This document shows, piece after piece, positions 43,717 to 52,541 of a stretch of DNA of 64,000 nucleotides (position 1 is the stretch's first letter; each line of letters begins with the position of its first letter). The notes beneath the pieces are model-generated. The model saw nothing but the letters and a program-made list of their open reading frames with translations. It was not told the DNA's origin and made no database searches. The stretch is from contig NZ_JAKJRU010000001.1 of NCBI RefSeq assembly GCF_021726475.1, positions 682,001-746,000 of the forward strand, given 5' to 3'. The position numbers and the translations under genes are program-made. Source of the stretch: Pseudomonas oligotrophica. Lineage in GTDB: Bacteria > Pseudomonadota > Gammaproteobacteria > Pseudomonadales > Pseudomonadaceae.

Positions 43717-45134
43717 AACTGGCAGACCTGGTCGCTGCGGGCCGATCGCCGGCGCTGCCGCTGGTGCTCGCGTTGCCGGATGGCGAGCTGAGCGTGAACC
43801 GATGGCTGCGCGTGCTGCCCGGGCAGCGCTACGTCGGCCGGGCGCGCTGGCAGGGGCGTGACGTGCTGGCCAAGCTGCTGGTCGGCACACGTGTCGAGCG
43901 GCACTTCCAGCGTGAGTTGCAGGGCGCGCGGCTGCTGGCCGAGCAGGGCCTGGCAACGCCTGCGCTGCTGGCCCACGGACAGGTGGCGGGGCAGGGCGGC
44001 TGGCTGCTGTTCGACTTTCTCGCCGACAGCGAAAGCCTGGAAGATGCCTGGCTGCGGGTAGAGCGCGAGCCGCTGCTGTCGACGGCGCAGCGGGCGGTAC
44101 TCGGCGAAGCGCTGGGCGCGGTCGCACGGCTGCATCGCCAGGGGTTGTGGCAGAGCGATCTGCATCTGGGCAACCTGTTGCGGTACCAGGGCGGGCTGTA
44201 TCTGATCGACGGCGCTGGTGTGCAGGCCCGGCAACCGGGGCAGCCGTTGGATCGCGCGCGCGTCGTGGAAAACCTGGCGCTGTTCTTCGCCCAGCTGCCT
44301 CCCGGGCTGGACCCGCATATCGAGGAACTGCTGGCATCCTACCTCGAGGTCAATGCGCTGCACGCGCTGTCACTGGAGGCGCTGCTGGCGGAAGTCGCAC
44401 GCATACGCCAGCGGCGCTGGCGCGACTACCGCAGCAAGCTCGGACGCGATTGCTCGCTGTTCAGTGTGAGCCGCAGCGCCATGCAGCTGCGCGTCGTGCG
44501 GCGCGACGCCGAGCCGCTGCTGGCGCCCTTGCTGGCCGCGCCGGATGCGGCCATCGAGGCCGGTCGCTCCCTCAAGCAGGGCGGCAGCGCGACGGTCGCC
44601 TGCGTCGAATGCTCCGGCCGCCCGCTGGTCGTCAAACGCTACAACATCAAGGGCCTGGCGCACTGGCTCAAGCGCTGCTGGCGCCCGAGCCGCGCCTGGC
44701 ACAGCTGGATCGAAGGCAATCGCCTGGAATTCCTCGGCATCGCCACGCCGCGGCCGTTGGCGGTGCTGGAGCAGCGCTGGCTGGGCCTGCGCCGGCGCAG
44801 CTACCTGATCACCGAGTTCAGTGCCGGCGAGGACCTGCTCACGCGCCTGCAACCCTATGTCGCAGGGTCGCCCCCCGAGGCCGAGGTGCTTGCGCTGGTG
44901 CGCCTGTTCGAAGCGATGCGTCGCGAGCGCATCAGCCATGGCGACCTGAAGGGGACGAACCTGTTCTGGGATGATGGCCGCTGGGCGCTGATCGACCTCG
45001 ATGCGCTGCAGCATCACCGCAGCGCGGCTCGCTTCGCCCGGGCCTTCGCCCGCGATCGGGCGCGCCTGCTGCGCAACTGGCCCGCCGATTCGCCGCTGCA
45101 TCGCCTGCTCGACGAGCGCCTGCCCAGGCCGTGA
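43713..45134 (+). CDS. Double kinase-fold LPS core protein (PA5006-like)
   Basis: A 473-residue protein made of two kinase-like modules in tandem. Module 1 (~1-235) has WQSDLHLGNLL as catalytic-loop equivalent and YLIDGAGVQ in the DFG place. Module 2 (~255-473) has VVKRYNIKGLAHWLKR in its ATP lobe, ISHGDLKGTNLFW as catalytic loop and ALIDLDALQHH as metal site. Module 2 looks catalytically complete; module 1 lacks the His of HRD (SDL) but keeps Asp and Asn. Homologous by position and layout to PA5006 of the LPS core locus. Substrate is unknown; a heptose or outer-core sugar phosphorylation role is inferred. Confidence 0.85.
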   Translation: MKLADLVAAGRSPALPLVLALPDGELSVNRWLRVLPGQRYVGRARWQGRDVLAKLLVGTRVERHFQRELQGARLLAEQGLATPALLAHGQVAGQGGWLLFDFLADSESLEDAWLRVEREPLLSTAQRAVLGEALGAVARLHRQGLWQSDLHLGNLLRYQGGLYLIDGAGVQARQPGQPLDRARVVENLALFFAQLPPGLDPHIEELLASYLEVNALHALSLEALLAEVARIRQRRWRDYRSKLGRDCSLFSVSRSAMQLRVVRRDAEPLLAPLLAAPDAAIEAGRSLKQGGSATVACVECSGRPLVVKRYNIKGLAHWLKRCWRPSRAWHSWIEGNRLEFLGIATPRPLAVLEQRWLGLRRRSYLITEFSAGEDLLTRLQPYVAGSPPEAEVLALVRLFEAMRRERISHGDLKGTNLFWDDGRWALIDLDALQHHRSAARFARAFARDRARLLRNWPADSPLHRLLDERLPRP

Positions 45135-45187
45135 CTGCCGTCGGAGCATCTGCCGGTGGCCGCTGATGCCTCGCGGCCCTGGCTGCC

Positions 45188-45193
45188 GCTATA
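45188..45193 (+). promoter_or_regulatory. Possible -10 element before the carbamoyltransferase gene
   Basis: A perfect TATAAT stands in the 147-base gap, 88 bases before the GTG start, but no good -35 lies 16-18 bases upstream. It would give the carbamoyltransferase-wapH part its own promoter. Confidence 0.35.
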
Positions 45194-45281
45194 ATCTGCC
45201 GCTTTCGCTGTGGCCGCCTGCGGCCGCGCCATTTCTGTTTCGTGATAGCCTTTGGCTACCACATGTTCAAGAGGCTTTACC

Positions 45282-47036
45282 GTGGCACTGACGATTCTCG
45301 GTTTGTCCGGCGCTCTCAGTCATGACCCCTCCGCAGCGCTCTATATCGATGGCAAGCTGATCGCCGCCGTCGAGGAAGAACGCTTCGTGCGCGACAAGCA
45401 CGCCAAGAACCGCATGCCCTACGAGTCGGCCAAGTTCTGCCTGGAGCAGGCCGGCATCAAGCCGTCCGACGTCGACGTGGTGGCGATCCCCTTCGCGCCG
45501 ATCAGCCTCTTCGAGAAGGCCCGCTGGCACTACGCCAAGCGCTACTGGTACGCGCCGGATCGCGCGTTGGACGCCATCCTGTTCGGCAACCGCCGCTACC
45601 ATCGCTACAAGAAGCGCATCCAGTGGTGCCTGCAGCAGCTCGGCTTCGACCTGAAGAAGGTCAGGATCGAGCCGGTCGAGCATCACCTGGCGCACGCCTC
45701 CAGTGCCTACCACTGCTCGGGCTTCACCGAGAAGACCGCGATCATGGGCATCGACGGCAAGGGCGAATACGCCACCACCTTCTTCGGCTGGGGCGAGAAT
45801 GGCCGCATCCACAAGATCAAGGAATTCTACGACCCGGATTCGCTCGGCGGCCTGTACGGCGCGATCACCGAATACCTCGGCTTCGAGATGCTCGACGGCG
45901 AATTCAAGGTGATGGGCATGGCGCCCTACGGCGATGCGGCCAAGTACGACTTCTCGCGCCTGGCGAAATTCGAGAACGGCGAGCTGACCATCAACACCGA
46001 GTACGCCAACGTCATCGGCTTCCGTCGCTACAAGGAGAAGGGCAAGGGCTACTACTTCTCGCCCAAGCTGATCGAGTGGCTGGGCCCCAAGCGCGAGGGC
46101 GACATCGCCGACGATCCCTACATCCACTACGCCGCCAGCATGCAGGCACTGTTCGAGAAGCTGGCGCTGGAGATGATGGACTACTACCTGGGCGACATCA
46201 TCCGCGAGACCGGCAAGATCGCCTTTGCCGGCGGCTGCGCGCTGAACGTCAAGCTCAACCAGAAGATCATCGCCCGCGACGAGGTTAAGGAACTGTTCGT
46301 CCAGCCCGCCTCCGGCGATGCCGGCACCGCGGTGGGCGCCGCCGCCTATGTCTCGGTCGCCCGCGGCGTGCCGGTGGAGAAGATGGAGCACGTCTACCTC
46401 GGCCCGGCCTACTCCAACGAGGACGTGATCGCCGCCTGCGCGCGCCATCCCAACATGCCGGTTTGGCAGAAGATCGACGACGTAGCCGAGCGCATCGCCA
46501 GGATCATGGTCGACGGCAACCCGGTGGCCTGGTTCCAGGGCCGCATGGAGTTCGGCCCGCGTGCCCTCGGCGGCCGCTCGATCATCGGCTGCCCGAGCGT
46601 GCCGGGCGTCGCCGACCGCATCAACGAGCAGATCAAGTTCCGCGAGCGCTGGCGGCCGTTCTGCCCGTCGATGCTCGACACCGTGGCACTGCAAATGCTC
46701 AAGGTCGACCACCCGAGCCCGTTCATGACCTTCACCTTCGAGGTCAACGAAGGCTGGAAGGAGCGCGTCGGCGAAGTCGTCCATGAGGACGGCACCTCCC
46801 GCGCCCAGGTCCTCGAGCGCCGCCACAACCCGCGCTGGTACGACCTGATGCTCGAGCTGGAGAAACTCACCGGCAACGGCGTCTCGCTCAACACCTCGCT
46901 CAACCGCCGCGGCGAGCCGATGGTCTGCTCGCCGACCGATGCGTTGGACATGTTCTATGGGTCGGATCTGCAGTATCTGATCATGGAGGACATTTTGGTG
47001 GTCAAGGACGGGATGGAATTGCATGCCGCCAGCTGA
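45282..47036 (+). CDS. wapO: LPS core carbamoyltransferase (PA5005-like)
   Basis: NodU/HypF-C-type O-carbamoyltransferase that uses carbamoyl phosphate; in P. aeruginosa the PA5005 product is linked to the 7-O-carbamoyl group on heptose II. The 584-residue product starts LTILGLSGALSHDPSAALYI after a GTG (45282) with AGAGG at good spacing; ten codons of upstream in-frame sequence are not conserved. VEEERFVRDKHAKNRMPYES, VEHHLAHASSAYH (metal-site histidines), GIDGKGEYATTFFG, GGCALNVKLNQK and FGPRALGGRSI are family motifs. The end overlaps wapH by 14 bases. The symbol wapO is from memory of the P. aeruginosa locus. Confidence 0.93.
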   Translation: MALTILGLSGALSHDPSAALYIDGKLIAAVEEERFVRDKHAKNRMPYESAKFCLEQAGIKPSDVDVVAIPFAPISLFEKARWHYAKRYWYAPDRALDAILFGNRRYHRYKKRIQWCLQQLGFDLKKVRIEPVEHHLAHASSAYHCSGFTEKTAIMGIDGKGEYATTFFGWGENGRIHKIKEFYDPDSLGGLYGAITEYLGFEMLDGEFKVMGMAPYGDAAKYDFSRLAKFENGELTINTEYANVIGFRRYKEKGKGYYFSPKLIEWLGPKREGDIADDPYIHYAASMQALFEKLALEMMDYYLGDIIRETGKIAFAGGCALNVKLNQKIIARDEVKELFVQPASGDAGTAVGAAAYVSVARGVPVEKMEHVYLGPAYSNEDVIAACARHPNMPVWQKIDDVAERIARIMVDGNPVAWFQGRMEFGPRALGGRSIIGCPSVPGVADRINEQIKFRERWRPFCPSMLDTVALQMLKVDHPSPFMTFTFEVNEGWKERVGEVVHEDGTSRAQVLERRHNPRWYDLMLELEKLTGNGVSLNTSLNRRGEPMVCSPTDALDMFYGSDLQYLIMEDILVVKDGMELHAAS

Positions 47037-48174
47037 GGCGCAATCCCCTGGTGGGCCGTGGGTGCTGCAGTTCTGCCACGGCTACGACGGTCCCTTCCTT
47101 GATTGTGCGCGGCAGTACGCCGTGTTGTTCAAGGACACGCCGTACAAGGTGTGCACCGTCTATCTGACCGGCGCGCCGAACGCGGAGGTCGAGCGTGGCT
47201 CGGCCTCCGACGAGGTGATCTTTCTCGGTTACCACAGTAAGCACGTGCGCGGGCTCAAGCTCGGCGCCATGCGCCGGCTGCGCGAGATCGTCGCCGGCCG
47301 CGACTTCCGCCTGTGCATCGCCCATCGCTTCAAGCCGATCTACATCGCCCTACTGGCCACCCGCCTGCCGGTGATCGGCGTGCACCACGCCTTCGGCGTG
47401 TACCAGCGGCGCATGCGTCGCTGGTTCGTCAACCGTTTCCGCTCGCGCCTGTTGCTGCTGGGCGTCTCCAACGCGGTGCGCGACGAGATGCGCCGCCATC
47501 TGCCAGGCTGGCCCGCCGAGCGTATCGAGACCCTGTACAACCGCATCGACGTCGCCGCGGTGCAGGCCGAACAGGTCTCCCGCGAGGCTGCGCGCGACTT
47601 CCTGCGCTTGCCGCAGGATGCCTGGGTGGTCGGCAACGTCGGCCGCCTGCATCCGGATAAGGACCAAGCCACCCTGATCCGCGGTTTCGCCCAGGCCCTG
47701 CCGAACCTGCCCGAGGGCAGCCTGCTGGCGATCATGGGCAGCGGCCGCCTGGAGCAATCGCTCCGCCAATTGGCGCAGGAGCTGGGCGTGGCCGGCCAGG
47801 TGCGCTTTCTGGGGCAGGTGCCGCAGGGCCGGCGCTACTTCAAGGCCTTCGACCTGTTCGCCCTGACTTCCGACCGCGAGCCGTTCGGCATGGTGCTGCT
47901 GGAGGCCATGGCTGCTGGGGTGCCGGTGATTTGTTCGGATTGTGGCGGTGGGCGCGAGGTGGTAGAGGGCGTCGGCATTCTCTTTGCTCTGGGCGACGCT
48001 GCGGCGCTGGCCAGAGACCTGATGCACATGTCCGGTATGGGACCGGAGCAGCGCAGTCTGTGCGCGCAGCTGATGGTCCAGCGACTGGGCGAGATATTCT
48101 CCGATGCGGCGGTGCGCGCCCGTTTCTGGCAACTGGACATGGTTGCCTTTTTGTCAAGACCGGCCCTGGCCTGA
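47023..48174 (+). CDS. wapH: LPS core glycosyltransferase WapH (GT4)
   Basis: GT-B glycosyltransferase of the outer core; the P. aeruginosa homologue (PA5004) adds a glucose. The 383-residue product contains VLQFCHGYDGPFLDCARQYA, IAHRFKPIYIALLATRLPVIG, NVGRLHPDKDQATLIRGFAQ and the donor-site SDREPFGMVLLEAMAAGVPV. The ATG lies within the end of the carbamoyltransferase gene. The last ~80 residues and the genes after it diverge from the P. aeruginosa layout; mig-14, dnpA, ssg and wapR are not here. Confidence 0.92.
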   Translation: MPPAEAQSPGGPWVLQFCHGYDGPFLDCARQYAVLFKDTPYKVCTVYLTGAPNAEVERGSASDEVIFLGYHSKHVRGLKLGAMRRLREIVAGRDFRLCIAHRFKPIYIALLATRLPVIGVHHAFGVYQRRMRRWFVNRFRSRLLLLGVSNAVRDEMRRHLPGWPAERIETLYNRIDVAAVQAEQVSREAARDFLRLPQDAWVVGNVGRLHPDKDQATLIRGFAQALPNLPEGSLLAIMGSGRLEQSLRQLAQELGVAGQVRFLGQVPQGRRYFKAFDLFALTSDREPFGMVLLEAMAAGVPVICSDCGGGREVVEGVGILFALGDAAALARDLMHMSGMGPEQRSLCAQLMVQRLGEIFSDAAVRARFWQLDMVAFLSRPALA

Positions 48175-48221
48175 GGGCCTGGCGGTTTCTGGTTCAAGGC
48201 TGTTTGGGAGTTTCCGGTCGC

Positions 48222-48917
48222 ATGATTGCCCGGCTCAAGAATGAATATTGGAAGCGCTGGATCCGCCGGCATGGCTGCAAGGTGGCCAGTGGAATCATGG
48301 CCATGCGCAAGGGCAGCCGTCTCCATATCGAGGCCGGCGCCGAACTCGGGCATGTCCAGATGCTGTTCGGCGAACTGAGCATCGGCGCCCGGACCTACAT
48401 GCGCAGCGGCGGCGAACTGCAGAATGTCGCCGCCATTGGGCGCTTCTGCTCCATCGGCTCGAATGTGGTGCTGGGCCAGGAGCGCAATACGCACCCGACC
48501 GGTTGGGTCAGCTCCCATCCGTTCCAGTATTCCGGAACCGCCTGGCATTACCAGGCAAGCTCTGCTCCGGCCCGTATCGGGCACGATGTCTGGATCGGGC
48601 GTGACGTCATGGTCATGGAAGGCGTAGAGATCGGTACCGGCTGTATCGTGGCGGCCCGCTCGGTGGTCACCAAGAGCCTGCCGCCCTATACGATCGCTGC
48701 AGGCGTTCCGGCCAGAGTCGTCGCGCAGAGGCATGGGGAATCCATAGCGCAACAGCTGCTGGAGGCGAGATGGTGGGATATTCCCGTCGCTGATCTGGTC
48801 CAGCTGCCGCTCAATAGCCCCGAGGCGTTTCTGCGAACACTCGGCGAGAGGAGCTTCAAGGCTAGGGGCGAACTTCCAACACTGTGCATAACCCGGGATG
48901 GCTGTCAGGTTCTATGA
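48222..48917 (+). CDS. CatB-type hexapeptide-repeat O-acetyltransferase
   Basis: Left-handed beta-helix acyltransferase using acetyl-CoA. In the 231-residue product the hexapeptide repeats run ~50-175 (IGRFCS, IGSNVV, IGHDVW, IGRDVM, IGTGCI). The catalytic-type His is in RNTHPTGWVSSHPF, a loop typical of the xenobiotic/CatB-like group; the C-terminal helix segment ends the protein. In this cluster it probably O-acetylates an LPS core or O-antigen sugar. GGGAG lies ~11 bases before the ATG; the stop overlaps the next start by ATGA. There is no counterpart at this position in the P. aeruginosa core locus. Confidence 0.88.
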   Translation: MIARLKNEYWKRWIRRHGCKVASGIMAMRKGSRLHIEAGAELGHVQMLFGELSIGARTYMRSGGELQNVAAIGRFCSIGSNVVLGQERNTHPTGWVSSHPFQYSGTAWHYQASSAPARIGHDVWIGRDVMVMEGVEIGTGCIVAARSVVTKSLPPYTIAAGVPARVVAQRHGESIAQQLLEARWWDIPVADLVQLPLNSPEAFLRTLGERSFKARGELPTLCITRDGCQVL

Positions 48918-49870
48918 AGCTCCTATTTCTTGTCCAGGCCGAGCAGCGGGTCATCCTCGATCGCCTGTACGAAGGTGTCGCCAGCCATTGCGATTGCGAT
49001 CTGCGCTGGCTGAGTCGCGATGATCAGGCGGATCTTCGCGGCTATTTCCGCCGTGAGGTGGATGTCACCCGTTACGATCGAATTTTGTTCTTTCTGCGCT
49101 TCAAGCAGGAGATTCGCCAGGTATCGTTCATCAGCAGCGTGCCGAACCTGGCGATCCTCGAGCACGACGCCTACCAGAACTACATTCCCTGCAAGTACAC
49201 CGGCAAGTTCAGCCGGCACTATGCGAGGCTGCCTTGGGCGCGGGTGATTAGCTCGGGCTATACGGTCAGCGAGCGGCTGCGCCAGGAAGGTTTTGACGCC
49301 CACTTCGTGCCCAAGGGCTACGACCAGGCGCTGCTGCGTGATCTGGGGCTGGAGCGGGATATTGAACTGGCCTTTGTCGGCAGCACCAAGAGCGGCGCCT
49401 ACAGCGGACGCAAGGCGCTGCTGGACGAACTTGGGGAAGTGGAAAACTTGCTTGTGACCCGCACCCAGTCTGGCGAGGACTACCTCAATACCTTGAATCG
49501 TATTCGCTTCTTCGTCAGTGCCGATGTGAACATGGGGGAATACATGATCAAGAATTTCGAGGCCATGGCCTGCGGCTGTGTGCTCTTCGCCTACGACCAA
49601 GGCGAGACGGAGAACCGCGCTCTAGGCTTCGTCGATATGCACAATCTGGTGCTCTATCGTACGGTGGCCGACATCCAGTCTAAATTGGCCATCCTGCGAG
49701 CCGATCCCAGGCGAGCTGCGGCCATCGCCGAGCGTGGGCGCGACCTTGTCACTGAACGATACAGTTTCGCGGTCTTGGGAAAGGCGATTGTCGAGGCGCT
49801 GGAGCCACCGCTGTCGAGCCGGCCCGCGTCCAGTTGGCTGGACCGGTTGCGCGCACGCCTGGGAGTTTGA
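48914..49870 (+). CDS. CgeB-like glycosyltransferase (Glyco_trans_1_2 type)
   Basis: A 318-residue GT-B-fold protein with the C-terminal domain found in spore protein CgeB and related transferases: ELAFVGSTKSGAYSGRKALL, MGEYMIKNFEAMACGCVLFA and ENRALGFVDMHNLVLYRTVAD. The N-terminus MKLLFLVQAEQRVILDRLYE lacks a signal peptide, so it acts on the cytoplasmic side. Donor and acceptor cannot be inferred. The start overlaps the acetyltransferase stop by ATGA and the next gene begins at the base after its stop, so it is tightly embedded in the operon. Confidence 0.82.
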   Translation: MKLLFLVQAEQRVILDRLYEGVASHCDCDLRWLSRDDQADLRGYFRREVDVTRYDRILFFLRFKQEIRQVSFISSVPNLAILEHDAYQNYIPCKYTGKFSRHYARLPWARVISSGYTVSERLRQEGFDAHFVPKGYDQALLRDLGLERDIELAFVGSTKSGAYSGRKALLDELGEVENLLVTRTQSGEDYLNTLNRIRFFVSADVNMGEYMIKNFEAMACGCVLFAYDQGETENRALGFVDMHNLVLYRTVADIQSKLAILRADPRRAAAIAERGRDLVTERYSFAVLGKAIVEALEPPLSSRPASSWLDRLRARLGV

Positions 49871-50743
49871 ATGGCCTCTCCTCGGATCTGCCTTGTCATT
49901 CCTTATTTCGGTCGCTGGCCTTTCTGGATGCCTTTTTTTCTGGAAAGTTGCCGTTATAACCCAAGTATCGATTGGCTGCTTTTGAGCGATTGTGGAGTGC
50001 CGGAAGATTGCCCTTCGAATGTTCATGTCCGCGAAATCAGTTTTTCATCTTATTGCTCACTGGTTTCGGCTCGTCTGAATATCGATTTTTCACCAAGTAG
50101 TCCCTACAAGCTCTGCGACCTAAAGCCTGCCCTTGGGTATATTCATGAGTCCGAGTTGGCTGGCTATGAGTTTTGGGGGTTTGGTGATATCGATCTGGTT
50201 TATGGAGACCTGAGACGATACTTCTCCGACCAACGCCTGCAACGCTATGATCTTTTGTCGACTCATGAGAGGCGGATTTCTGGGCATTTATGCTTGCTGC
50301 GCAACGATGCGCAAATGCGTAATGCTTTTATGCGTGTTCCTGATTGGCAAAGTAAGCTGGCTTTTGAGCTTCATCTGGCTTTCGATGAAAAAGCGTTCAG
50401 TCGCTTGTTCGTTCGAGGTAAAAACTGGCCGGGCCCGATTCGAAGCCTAAGAGATAAATTAAATACGCTCAGGCGCCGCAGCGAGTTCCTAGAGGCGTTC
50501 AGCACGCCCTATACTAGAATTCGATGGACCGACGGCAGCATGCAGTTTCCGCGGAGATGGATCTGGAGCAAGGGCAGCTTGCGCACGGATTTGGATGGTG
50601 AGCGTGAATTTCCATATTTTCATTTTATAACTTGGAAAAATACTCCGTGGGGGGGGCTTTCCGAGTCTGAACGTATTGGCTCGCCTGATTTGGCCCGGGA
50701 AGGCTGCTGGAGCATAAGCGAACAAGGCTTTCATCCATGCTGA
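49871..50743 (+). CDS. DUF6625 family protein, probable glycosyltransferase
   Basis: A 290-residue protein with VIPYFGRWPFWMPFFLESCR near the N-terminus, LCDLKPALGY and FWGFGDIDLVYGDLRRYF. The last contains a GDID-like DxD metal/sugar-nucleotide motif, as in GT-A enzymes. I recognise it as the DUF6625 type seen in capsule and LPS clusters; the enzymatic role is inferred. GC is markedly low: 23 of 60 bases are G or C at 50041-50100, against 42 of 60 at 56161-56220. This and codon use (TTT, TAT, ATT common) point to recent transfer. Starts directly after the previous stop. Confidence 0.78.
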   Translation: MASPRICLVIPYFGRWPFWMPFFLESCRYNPSIDWLLLSDCGVPEDCPSNVHVREISFSSYCSLVSARLNIDFSPSSPYKLCDLKPALGYIHESELAGYEFWGFGDIDLVYGDLRRYFSDQRLQRYDLLSTHERRISGHLCLLRNDAQMRNAFMRVPDWQSKLAFELHLAFDEKAFSRLFVRGKNWPGPIRSLRDKLNTLRRRSEFLEAFSTPYTRIRWTDGSMQFPRRWIWSKGSLRTDLDGEREFPYFHFITWKNTPWGGLSESERIGSPDLAREGCWSISEQGFHPC

Positions 50744-50779
50744 TTGAATAGGCAAGGGAGATGAGCAGTTGGAGAGGTG

Positions 50780-51856
50780 ATGCTGGTTAATATAATGTGG
50801 TGTTCCGGGTCGGACTATACCTCTGTTCATAAGGTGCATGAGCAACTGCTTATTGCGGCTGGATATGAAGGTGGATACGAAGACTGGGTTCTTCAAGGCG
50901 ACCCTTGCCGTGGCTTCCGTGCTTGGAATGTTCCACGGCGGGTGCTGAAGGGGCGAGGCTTCAGAAAGCTAGCGCAGTGGTGTTGGCGAAGACGAATCCT
51001 GCAAGAACTGCAAGCGGTTGATGCTCGAGTTCTCTTGATAGATGGTTTGGGTGTTGCGCGCTTTGTCCTGCCGTTGCTGAAACAGAGCAAGAAACTAAAG
51101 GCTGTTGTGCTGTTTCACGGAGAGGTTCGTATCCGCTCGACGGACAACGCCATGTTCTCGGGGGTTCCGGCTGATAGCCTGCGCTTGGCCGCCGTTTCAC
51201 AAACGCTTGCCACTGTAATTGCTGAGGGCTCTCGCTTGCCAGTGGCGGTGCTACGTAGCGCGTTGGATCCCGAGCAGGTTGTCCAGCGCCTTCGAAGCCG
51301 ATCTGCCGCGCGCAGTCGTTTGGGTCTTCCGTGCGACGCCGTAGTCTTTGGTGCGTTGGGTCGGTTGGTTACGGAAAAGGGATTCGATGTCCTGATCGAG
51401 GCTTTTGCCAAGATCGCATGCGAACAACCCCGATTGCAGTTGGTAATTCTGGGGGAAGGAGAGCAGCGGTCGCTGCTGGAACAGCGTATTGTCTCCCTTG
51501 GGTTGTCTGGGCGCGTGCATCTGCCCGGCTATCTGGAAGATGCAGCGACTCTATATTGCGCTTTTGATTGGATTTTTTTGCCTTCTCACCGCGAAGGCCT
51601 GGGGCTGGTTCTGCAAGAGGCGGTAATTTCCAAAGTGCCTGTCGTGGCAAGCAATCTAGTCGTGTTTCGCGAGCAACTCGGAAATTCAGCGACTTATGTC
51701 GAGCCAGGCAGTATAGGAGGCTGGCAGGAGGCTATTGAGTTATGTCTCTTGCAATCCCCTGAGCAGGTGGCCAAGCGGCAGGGGCAGGTTCTTGCTGCTC
51801 AACGCCGGTGGGAAGAGTATCAGCATGCCGCGCGTGAACTTTTATGGTGTCAATAG
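50780..51856 (+). CDS. GT4 family glycosyltransferase
   Basis: A 358-residue GT-B enzyme. The C-terminal half has FGALGRLVTEKGFDVLIEAF, LVILGEGEQRSLLEQRI, RVHLPGYLEDAATLYCAFDW and the donor-site SHREGLGLVLQEAVISKVPV (E-x7-E). The N-terminal acceptor domain is divergent. The ATG at 50780 has GGAG at 50771-50774; a GTG one codon upstream is possible. Low GC, like its neighbours. It takes the genomic place of the outer-core rhamnosyltransferase genes, and probably adds a strain-specific outer core or first O-unit sugar. Its end overlaps the minus-strand kinase-like gene by 15 bases. Confidence 0.87.
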   Translation: MLVNIMWCSGSDYTSVHKVHEQLLIAAGYEGGYEDWVLQGDPCRGFRAWNVPRRVLKGRGFRKLAQWCWRRRILQELQAVDARVLLIDGLGVARFVLPLLKQSKKLKAVVLFHGEVRIRSTDNAMFSGVPADSLRLAAVSQTLATVIAEGSRLPVAVLRSALDPEQVVQRLRSRSAARSRLGLPCDAVVFGALGRLVTEKGFDVLIEAFAKIACEQPRLQLVILGEGEQRSLLEQRIVSLGLSGRVHLPGYLEDAATLYCAFDWIFLPSHREGLGLVLQEAVISKVPVVASNLVVFREQLGNSATYVEPGSIGGWQEAIELCLLQSPEQVAKRQGQVLAAQRRWEEYQHAARELLWCQ

Positions 51857-52447
51857 GGCCTGGCTGAATTCTGCAAAAGGAAAAGCGTCAGAGAAACCCT
51901 CTCGCTCCAGATAGCGATGAAAGTGACTGAGATTTCTCCGTCGTAATTGAGTGGGCAGTGCTCGACGATAGAACTTCATGTCCGCTATGTCGATTAGCCC
52001 AAGCTCCCCTGCTGGCGTTTTTATGATGTTCCCAAGGTGCAGCGACCGAAAATAAATACCTTGGGCGTAGAGATTGCGAATAAACGAGGTTAACTTTGGC
52101 ATGACGTCAGCCCAGTTAAAGTTCGGTGCCTTCGATAATTGGAAAAGTGATTGTCCAGGCAGCGGCTTGTAGTGAACGGCTGTGAGCCCTGCTTGCTCCA
52201 AATCGAAAATGGCAATCGGCTCCAGCGTGGGAATCCCAAGTTCCTTGAGACGCTGCGCATTATTACAGAAGCTTTGGGAGTAGGGGCGAAGCAGCGCAGA
52301 TGAAAGTAATCGCTTGCGGCGGAATATCTTAAGGAAAGTTCCATCGGCGAGCTGATAAACCTTTGGGCCATGGCCGTCCGCCTCAATTAGTCGGGCGCCT
52401 TTAAGCATATGGTCGAGTTGAAGCTGCACTAGTTTTTTGCGTTGCAT
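51842..52447 (-). CDS. Kinase-fold protein, lipopolysaccharide kinase-like (PA4998-like)
   Basis: A 201-residue protein on the minus strand of an otherwise plus-strand cluster. It shows YQLADGTFLKIFRRKRLLSS as an ATP-lobe lysine segment. The catalytic loop is YFRSLHLGNII, with HLGN in place of HRDxxxxN and no classical Asp, and LGLIDIADMKFYRR is the metal-binding Asp segment. It resembles the small kinase next to waaL in P. aeruginosa (PA4998) and LPS kinases of the WaaY/YrbL kind. Low-GC, with few high-GC codons. Convergent with the GT4 gene and divergent from waaL by 94 bases. Confidence 0.75.
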   Translation of the reverse strand: MQRKKLVQLQLDHMLKGARLIEADGHGPKVYQLADGTFLKIFRRKRLLSSALLRPYSQSFCNNAQRLKELGIPTLEPIAIFDLEQAGLTAVHYKPLPGQSLFQLSKAPNFNWADVMPKLTSFIRNLYAQGIYFRSLHLGNIIKTPAGELGLIDIADMKFYRRALPTQLRRRNLSHFHRYLEREGFSDAFPFAEFSQALLTP

Positions 52448-52541
52448 AGTGGCGCGAACTTGATCATGGGGAGCGCATCATACTCCTTTTGCTTCGCGCC
52501 GTTGGAGCAAGCATGATCGCCATCCCAGCAGAGAGGGCTGA

